Shown: in pieces, positions 59,924-64,000 of the stretch | How the letters are laid out: the number at the start of each line of letters is the position of its first letter | Numbering within the stretch: position 1 is the stretch's first letter | Assembly (NCBI GenBank): GCA_910822395.1 | Contig: OU365335.1 | Coordinates: 620,001-684,000, forward strand | Source of the DNA: Pseudoclavibacter triregionum | GTDB taxonomy: Bacteria > Actinomycetota > Actinomycetes > Actinomycetales > Microbacteriaceae | Direction: 5' to 3' | DNA length: 64,000 bases | Notes under the pieces: model-generated | Told to the model about the DNA's origin: nothing | What the model saw: the letters and a program-made list of their open reading frames with translations, nothing else | The model's database searches: none | Made by a program: the position numbers and the translations under genes

Positions 59924-61375
59924 CTACTCGCCGAGCACCCGACGCGTGTAGCCGTTCTGGAAGCGGCGGTCCGGGTCGAGGCGGTCGCGGAGGGCGAGGA
60001 ACTCGGGCATCCGCCGGTATTCGCCCGCGAGCTCCTCGGCGCCGAGGGAGTGGAGCTTGCCCCAGTGCGGACGGCCCGCGTGCGCGCGCATGATGCGCTC
60101 GACCTCGCGGAAGTACTCGGAATCCCGCACGGAGTTGAATCGGTGCACGGCGATGTAGCCGGAGACGCGCTCGAAGGCCGTCGAGAGCGCGACGTCGTCC
60201 GCCGCCGCGGCCCGGACCTCGATAGGGAACTCGATGCGCCAGCGCCGCTCCTCGATGAGCCGCCGCACGGCCCGGACGCACTCGGGCACGGCCTCGAGCG
60301 GCACGGCGTACTCCGTCTCGCGGAAGCGCGTGCGGCGGGGCGAGACGAACACCTCGTGCGAGCGCTCTCGGTACTCTCGGCCCGAGACGAGCTCGGTCGA
60401 GAGCCGGTTGATGGGGCCGACGAGCGGGCGCACTGCACGGCCGACCTCGCAGGCGAGGCGGTGGATGCCGTTGCCGAGGAGCTCGTCGTCGACGAGGCGG
60501 CCCAGGCGCGAGCGGCGCCCGGCCTCGGTCTCCTCGCCGGGGTGGAGGCGCCGGTTCTCCTTGATGAGCGCGCCCTCGGCGTGCGGGAACCAGTAGAACT
60601 CGGTGTGGTCGACGGCTTCGCAGCGCTCGAGGAAGCCGTCGACGGCCTCGGCGAAGGTCGCGCCGCGCTCGACGGCGTGGAGGTCGAAGGCGTCGACGCA
60701 CTGGAGAGTCAGCTCGGTCATGACGCCGAGCGCGCCGAGCGAGAGGCGGGCGAGCTCGAGCTCCTCGGGATGGCTCGCGGCCGAGAGCTCGCGCACCTCG
60801 CCGTCGGCGGTGACGAGGCGCATGCCGACGACCATCCCGGCGAGCCCCGTGAAGCCGAGGCCCGTGCCGTGGGTGCCGGTCGAGACGGCGCCGGCGATCG
60901 CCTGGCGGTCGATGTCGCCCTGGTTCGGGAGGGCGAGTCCATGGGCGTCGAGGAGCGGGAAGAGCGCGTGGAGGCGCGTGCCCGCGCGCACCGTCGCCGT
61001 GCGCGCCTCGCGGTCGACGGCGACGAGCCCGGCGAGGTGGTCGAGCGAGACGAGGATGCCCTCCGTCTCGGCGCACGGCGTGAAGGAGTGGCCCGCCCCG
61101 ACGACGCGGACGGGCAGGCCGAGCTCGGCGGCGCGGCGCACGACCTCGCGCACCTCGTCCTCGTCGCGCGGGCGGGCGATGGCGGCCGGATGGCCGACGA
61201 CCGCGCGGGACCAGTTGCGCCAGAGGCGCCCGGGCTCGAGGAGTCCGGGGCGCAGGGCCGGAGCGGCGGCGGATGCGCCGCCGGCGGCGTGCGCCGCGGT
61301 GCCGGCGGCGGGGGCGACTGCGTCAGGGGCGCCGGGCGAGGCGGGCGACGGCGCGGACGGTGCGGTCGAGGTCAT
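59924..61375 (-). CDS. D-arabinono-1,4-lactone oxidase family FAD enzyme
   Basis: The 483-residue VAO-family flavoenzyme has an Ala-rich N-terminus of about 45 residues. The FAD domain is LWRNWSRAVVGHPAAIARPRDEDEV, with VRVVGAGHSFTPCAETEG, where the His in GHS is the usual covalent FAD site, and IAGAVSTGTHGTGLGFTGLAGMV. The C-terminal ALO domain has the HWGK motif (GRPHWGKLHSLGAEEL). It oxidises a sugar-derived lactone or polyol. The ATG at 61375 follows GAGGGAGC. An aldolase/racemase-like gene and others lie upstream on the same strand but are separated by 332 bases with a hairpin. Confidence 0.9.
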   Translation of the reverse strand: MTSTAPSAPSPASPGAPDAVAPAAGTAAHAAGGASAAAPALRPGLLEPGRLWRNWSRAVVGHPAAIARPRDEDEVREVVRRAAELGLPVRVVGAGHSFTPCAETEGILVSLDHLAGLVAVDREARTATVRAGTRLHALFPLLDAHGLALPNQGDIDRQAIAGAVSTGTHGTGLGFTGLAGMVVGMRLVTADGEVRELSAASHPEELELARLSLGALGVMTELTLQCVDAFDLHAVERGATFAEAVDGFLERCEAVDHTEFYWFPHAEGALIKENRRLHPGEETEAGRRSRLGRLVDDELLGNGIHRLACEVGRAVRPLVGPINRLSTELVSGREYRERSHEVFVSPRRTRFRETEYAVPLEAVPECVRAVRRLIEERRWRIEFPIEVRAAAADDVALSTAFERVSGYIAVHRFNSVRDSEYFREVERIMRAHAGRPHWGKLHSLGAEELAGEYRRMPEFLALRDRLDPDRRFQNGYTRRVLGE

Positions 61376-61707
61376 GGGTGCTCCCTCTCGCGGCATCGTC
61401 GCCGCGTGATGCAGGCACGCTACGCCGCCGCCCCTGGACGATCCCCCACTGCGCTCCGCCCGCGGGGGCTCGCCCGAGGCCCTCCGCGCGTTCAGGATCC
61501 GCAATTGCGAGGTCGATGTCGCCTCTACGGGAGCATCTCGCGCCATGTGCGGATTCTGCACGGAGCCGGGGCGAGGGCGCGGCCGATGCGGTCCCAGATT
61601 TCCACCCGCACGGGGCGCAGGGAAATCTTCGCCGTCTGCGCTGTCTGGGTGGGATTCTGGGGACCGGCGAGGGCGACGGCGAGGCACGCAACGGACGACC
61701 GCGGCGC
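61376..61707. other. Intergenic region with two imperfect inverted repeats
   Basis: Besides the leader of the lactone oxidase gene (61376-61440), it holds a weak inverted repeat around 61496-61557 (GATCCGCAATTGCG / TGTGCGGATTCTG) and the family-B hairpin at 61591-61665. No gene is seen. Confidence 0.5.
61591..61665. terminator. Family-B hairpin, degenerate copy
   Basis: GTCCCAGATTTCCACCCGCA on the left and TGGGTGGGATTCTGGGGAC on the right pair imperfectly. The core matches the hairpin at 25154. It lies 43 bases after the stop of the leftward deaminase/aldolase gene. Confidence 0.6.
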
Positions 61708-62940
61708 CTAGAGGAAGGCGTGGCCCTCGCCGCGATAGGTGGGCCAGCTCGCGATGCGGGCGCCGTCGGCGACGACCTCGAAGGCGTTCACGCGCTCGGC
61801 GAGCTCGCCGGCCTTGGCGTGGCGCAGCCAGACCTGGTCGCCGGCGCCGAGCACCGCGACGCCGGGGCCCGTGATCGGCGACTGCACCTCGCCCGCGCCC
61901 TCCATGGCCGTGAAGCGCGCGCCCTCGGGCCACGCGATCGTCGGCACGCGGTCGGCGCCGGGCGGGCCCGAGGCGATCCAGCCGCCGCCGAGCAGCGTCG
62001 CGATGCCCGGTGCCGGTGTCCGCGCGACGGCGCAGACGAAGTACGCGGCCGGCCGGTGGCGGAATCCCCGGTAGCCGTCGAAGAGCCCGGGAGAGAGGAT
62101 GCCGGAGCCCGCCGCGAGCTCGGTCGAGACGCCCTCGGCGGCCGTGCGCTCGAGCGAGCCCGTGCCGCCGCCGTTCACGAACTCGATCGGCCCCGACTCC
62201 CTGACGGCGTCGACGAGCGCTCGCCGGCGAGCCGCGAGCTCGCGCGCCGAAGCGGCCTGCATGGCGCGCGTCGCAAGGCCGGAGACGCCCGAGGCGCCGT
62301 CCGCGACGCCCGCGATCTGCGCCTCGTAGGCCATGACGCCGACGAGCCGCACGCCCTCGCGACGCCGGATCGCCTGCGCGGCGGCCCGGGCCTGGGCGGG
62401 CGTCCGAATGCCGGATCGCCGCGTGCCGATATGCACGCGTCCGCCGATCGCCTGCTCGAGCGGCCGGTACGAGGCGTCGAGATCGAGCGCGAGCCGCAGC
62501 TCGCCCGCGAGCTCGACGCCCTCGATCGCCCGGTCGATGAGGTCGAGGTGCGCGGGCGAGTCGACCATGAGCGCCACGCGCGCGAGGAGCCCGGCATCCG
62601 CCGCGAGCTCGCGGAGCGCGGCCCGATGCGCCGTCGGGTACGCGACGACGACGTCGTCGACCCCTCCCCTGGCGAGCATGATCGCCTCAGGCAGGGTGAA
62701 GGCGAGGACGCCCGCGAAACCGGGATGCGCGAGCGCCCGACGCACGAGCTCGAGGCAGCGCAGCGACTTCGAGGCGACGCGGATCGGCATGCCGCCGGCC
62801 CGCGTCGCGAGGGCGTCGAGGTTCTCGTCGACTGCGTCGAGGTCGAGCACCGCCAAGGGCGGGTCGAGCTCGCGCACGGCGCGGCGGAGCGTCTCGGGCA
62901 CTCCGCCCCGGGTGCGCGCCGCGGGCGCTGTCCCGGCCAT
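61708..62940 (-). CDS. Alanine racemase-fold PLP enzyme (amino-acid deaminase/aldolase type)
   Basis: A 410-residue PLP enzyme of the D-threonine aldolase/D-serine dehydratase-like group. PLVVLD-type start (PPLAVLDLDAVDENLDAL), Schiff-base lysine in RVASKSLRCLELVRRAL (about residue 55), and a C-terminal region with GGGWIASG and LGAGDQVWLRHAKAGELAERVN. These enzymes cleave beta-hydroxy D-amino acids or deaminate D-serine; the substrate is not determined. It lies five bases after the chorismate mutase gene and is the last gene of that operon. In actinobacteria such genes are commonly next to a lactone-oxidase gene, as here. Confidence 0.87.
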   Translation of the reverse strand: MAGTAPAARTRGGVPETLRRAVRELDPPLAVLDLDAVDENLDALATRAGGMPIRVASKSLRCLELVRRALAHPGFAGVLAFTLPEAIMLARGGVDDVVVAYPTAHRAALRELAADAGLLARVALMVDSPAHLDLIDRAIEGVELAGELRLALDLDASYRPLEQAIGGRVHIGTRRSGIRTPAQARAAAQAIRRREGVRLVGVMAYEAQIAGVADGASGVSGLATRAMQAASARELAARRRALVDAVRESGPIEFVNGGGTGSLERTAAEGVSTELAAGSGILSPGLFDGYRGFRHRPAAYFVCAVARTPAPGIATLLGGGWIASGPPGADRVPTIAWPEGARFTAMEGAGEVQSPITGPGVAVLGAGDQVWLRHAKAGELAERVNAFEVVADGARIASWPTYRGEGHAFL

Positions 62941-62945
62941 CCCGC

Positions 62946-63341
62946 TCAGAGCTCCCGCTCGGCGGCGCCCGGGTCGGCGCCCTCGGCGATGCGCTCGTGG
63001 TGGCGGATGACCTCGGCGATGACGAAGTTGATGAAGGTCTCCGCGAACTCCGGGTCGAGCTCGGCGTCGGCCGCGAGCGCCCGGAGGCGCGCGATCTGGC
63101 GCTCCTCTCGGGCCGGATCGGCCGGCGGCAGCCCGAACTCGGCCTTGAGGCGGCCGACTGCCTGGGTGCACTTGAAGCGCTCGGCGAGCAGGTGCACGAG
63201 GGCGGCGTCGATGTTGTCGATGGAGCCGCGGAGGCGCCCGAGGCGCGCGAGCGGCTCGGCCTGGTCGGCGGAGGGCCGCCCGCCGGCCGCCGCCTGCTCG
63301 GCCGCGTCGTGCCGCTCGACGGCCCCCTTCTGCTCGCGCAC
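62946..63341 (-). CDS. Chorismate mutase (AroQ type)
   Basis: The 131-residue protein has an AroQ helical domain (about 32-120: RLGRLRGSIDNIDAALVHLLAERFKCTQAVGRLKAEFGLPPADPAREERQIARL) preceded by about 30 low-complexity residues. It converts chorismate to prephenate for Phe/Tyr synthesis. The first Arg and the Lys of RLKAEFG are expected active-site residues. The GTG at 63341 lies two bases after the preceding stop; a later start around the domain is possible. Confidence 0.9.
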   Translation of the reverse strand: MREQKGAVERHDAAEQAAAGGRPSADQAEPLARLGRLRGSIDNIDAALVHLLAERFKCTQAVGRLKAEFGLPPADPAREERQIARLRALAADAELDPEFAETFINFVIAEVIRHHERIAEGADPGAAEREL

Positions 63342-63343
63342 GG

Positions 63344-63586
63344 CTAGATCTGGTCGCGCGGGAGCGTCGGCGTCTCCGCCTCTGCCCCGCGGGTCTCGAG
63401 CGAGGGGTCCATGCGAAGGACTTCTGCCGGGTCGCGGCCGTCGCCGGCCGGGGCCTCGGGGTCGTCCGCGATCGCGTCCTCGGCGTCCGACTCGACGTTC
63501 ATGACCGACTGGATGGCGTCGTCGAGCTCGCGGATCGGCTCCGCGCCCTCGGGCGCGGCCCCCTCGCCAGGAAGCTCGCCGCTCAT
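63344..63586 (-). CDS. Small acidic protein of unknown function
   Basis: The 80-residue, Glu/Asp/Pro-rich protein ([14 protein letters not shown]..., [20 protein letters not shown]...) has no recognisable domain. It overlaps deoC by four bases and is followed two bases later by chorismate mutase, so it is clearly part of the operon. Codon use matches neighbours. It may be an adaptor or a spacer gene; no function can be assigned. Confidence 0.7.
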   Translation of the reverse strand: MSGELPGEGAAPEGAEPIRELDDAIQSVMNVESDAEDAIADDPEAPAGDGRDPAEVLRMDPSLETRGAEAETPTLPRDQI

Positions 63587-64000
63587 TTCGGGGCCCCCTC
63601 GAGGACCGCCGCCGTGCCGGAGAGGCCGAGGCGGCTCGCGCCGGCGTCGATCATCGCGACGGCGTCGGCCCAGCTGCGGATGCCGCCGGAGGCCTTCACC
63701 CCGAGGCGATCGCCGACCGTCTCGCGCATGAGCTTCACGGCGTGGACGCTCGCGCCGCCCTCCGGGTGGAAGCCCGTGGAGGTCTTCACGAAGTCGGCGC
63801 CCGCGCGCTCGGCGGCCTCGCAGGCCGCGACGATCTCGTCGTCCGTGAGCGCGGCCGACTCGATGATGACCTTGAGGATCGTCGGCTCCGGCGCCGCATT
63901 GCGCACCTGCGCGATGTCGGCCTCGACGAGGTCGGCGCGGCCGGCCTTGAGCTGGCCGATGTCGATGACCATGTCGATCTCCTCGGCGCCGTCGGCGACC
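63583..64000 (-). CDS. deoC: Deoxyribose-phosphate aldolase DeoC (C-terminal part, cut by window end)
   Basis: The visible 139 residues cover the second half of Deo[15 protein letters not shown] is near the left edge, the Schiff-base lysine lies in [15 protein letters not shown], and the second lysine lies in [25 protein letters not shown]. It cleaves deoxyribose 5-phosphate to glyceraldehyde 3-phosphate and acetaldehyde in nucleoside catabolism. The stop overlaps the start of the small acidic protein by four bases. The N-terminus lies beyond the window. Confidence 0.95.
   Translation of the reverse strand, partial: VADGAEEIDMVIDIGQLKAGRADLVEADIAQVRNAAPEPTILKVIIESAALTDDEIVAACEAAERAGADFVKTSTGFHPEGGASVHAVKLMRETVGDRLGVKASGGIRSWADAVAMIDAGASRLGLSGTAAVLEGAPK

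Noticed and set aside
1-64000. tRNA or rRNA genes
   Set aside because: No TPsiC-like GGTTCRANTCC with a matching cloverleaf was found in intergenic stretches; occurrences of GGTTCGA lie inside genes.

Overview
The window is very GC-rich: third codon positions are almost always G or C, and GTG starts are common. Several markers point to an actinobacterium, most likely a member of the Microbacteriaceae. These are DUF3073, a sterol-carrier family protein, separate purS/purQ/purL genes, efeUOB, a kdp operon with an extra small peptide ahead of kdpF, and many intergenic hairpins of the GGTGGTTGAGGA...TCTCGAAACCACC type. The family assignment is inference; no rRNA or tRNA is present to confirm it.

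Layout. 1-3.5 kb holds the iron-uptake operon efeU-efeO-efeB (minus strand, efeB cut by the window edge), preceded by two DtxR/IdeR-like boxes. 3.6-12.1 kb holds a rhodanese gene and a tightly overlapping kdp operon (small peptide, kdpF, A, B, C, D, E). Four TTGACGCG direct repeats upstream, spaced 11/21/11 bp, look like KdpE boxes. 12.5-22.4 kb holds a GT-C-like membrane protein, recQ with a PafBC-like promoter motif, a lipoprotein, a DHA2 MFS exporter and a KPN_02809-type zinc metallopeptidase. Two arrays of a CGCTGGCCGATCG repeat lie in this part. 22.7-31.1 kb holds a long acyl-CoA dehydrogenase/oxidase, an ABC-2 exporter pair, a NarL-type two-component pair whose kinase is frameshifted, and a YqhA-like membrane protein. 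31.2-41.7 kb holds a DEAD-box helicase with a long Arg/Asp/Gly repeat tail, a small protein, an RND exporter divergent from a DUF4097-padR operon (with two palindromic operators between them), and a crcB pair.

41.8-59.2 kb holds most of the de novo purine pathway, in several transcription units on both strands: purM, purF, purD-purC, purS-purQ and purL. Between them lie an FAD oxidoreductase, DUF3073, an SdpI-like protein, a tyrosine phosphatase, an agmatine deiminase with a LacI regulator, an AI-2E-family transporter, a sterol-carrier protein and DUF3817. purN, purE and purK are not here. 59.3-64 kb holds a CinA/PncC amidase, a sugar-lactone oxidase, and an operon deoC - small acidic protein - chorismate mutase - alanine racemase-fold deaminase/aldolase, with deoC cut by the window edge.

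The most distinctive non-coding feature is a set of long intergenic hairpins (stems of 17-34 bp, several perfect). They fall into families that recur in the window and mostly sit at operon ends, where they probably act as terminators without U-tracts. A second theme is Ala/Pro/Gly/charged low-complexity insertions inside otherwise conserved proteins (RND pump, response regulator, kinase, KdpD, DUF3817, PurS tail). No CRISPR array, tRNA, rRNA, prophage or insertion sequence was seen.
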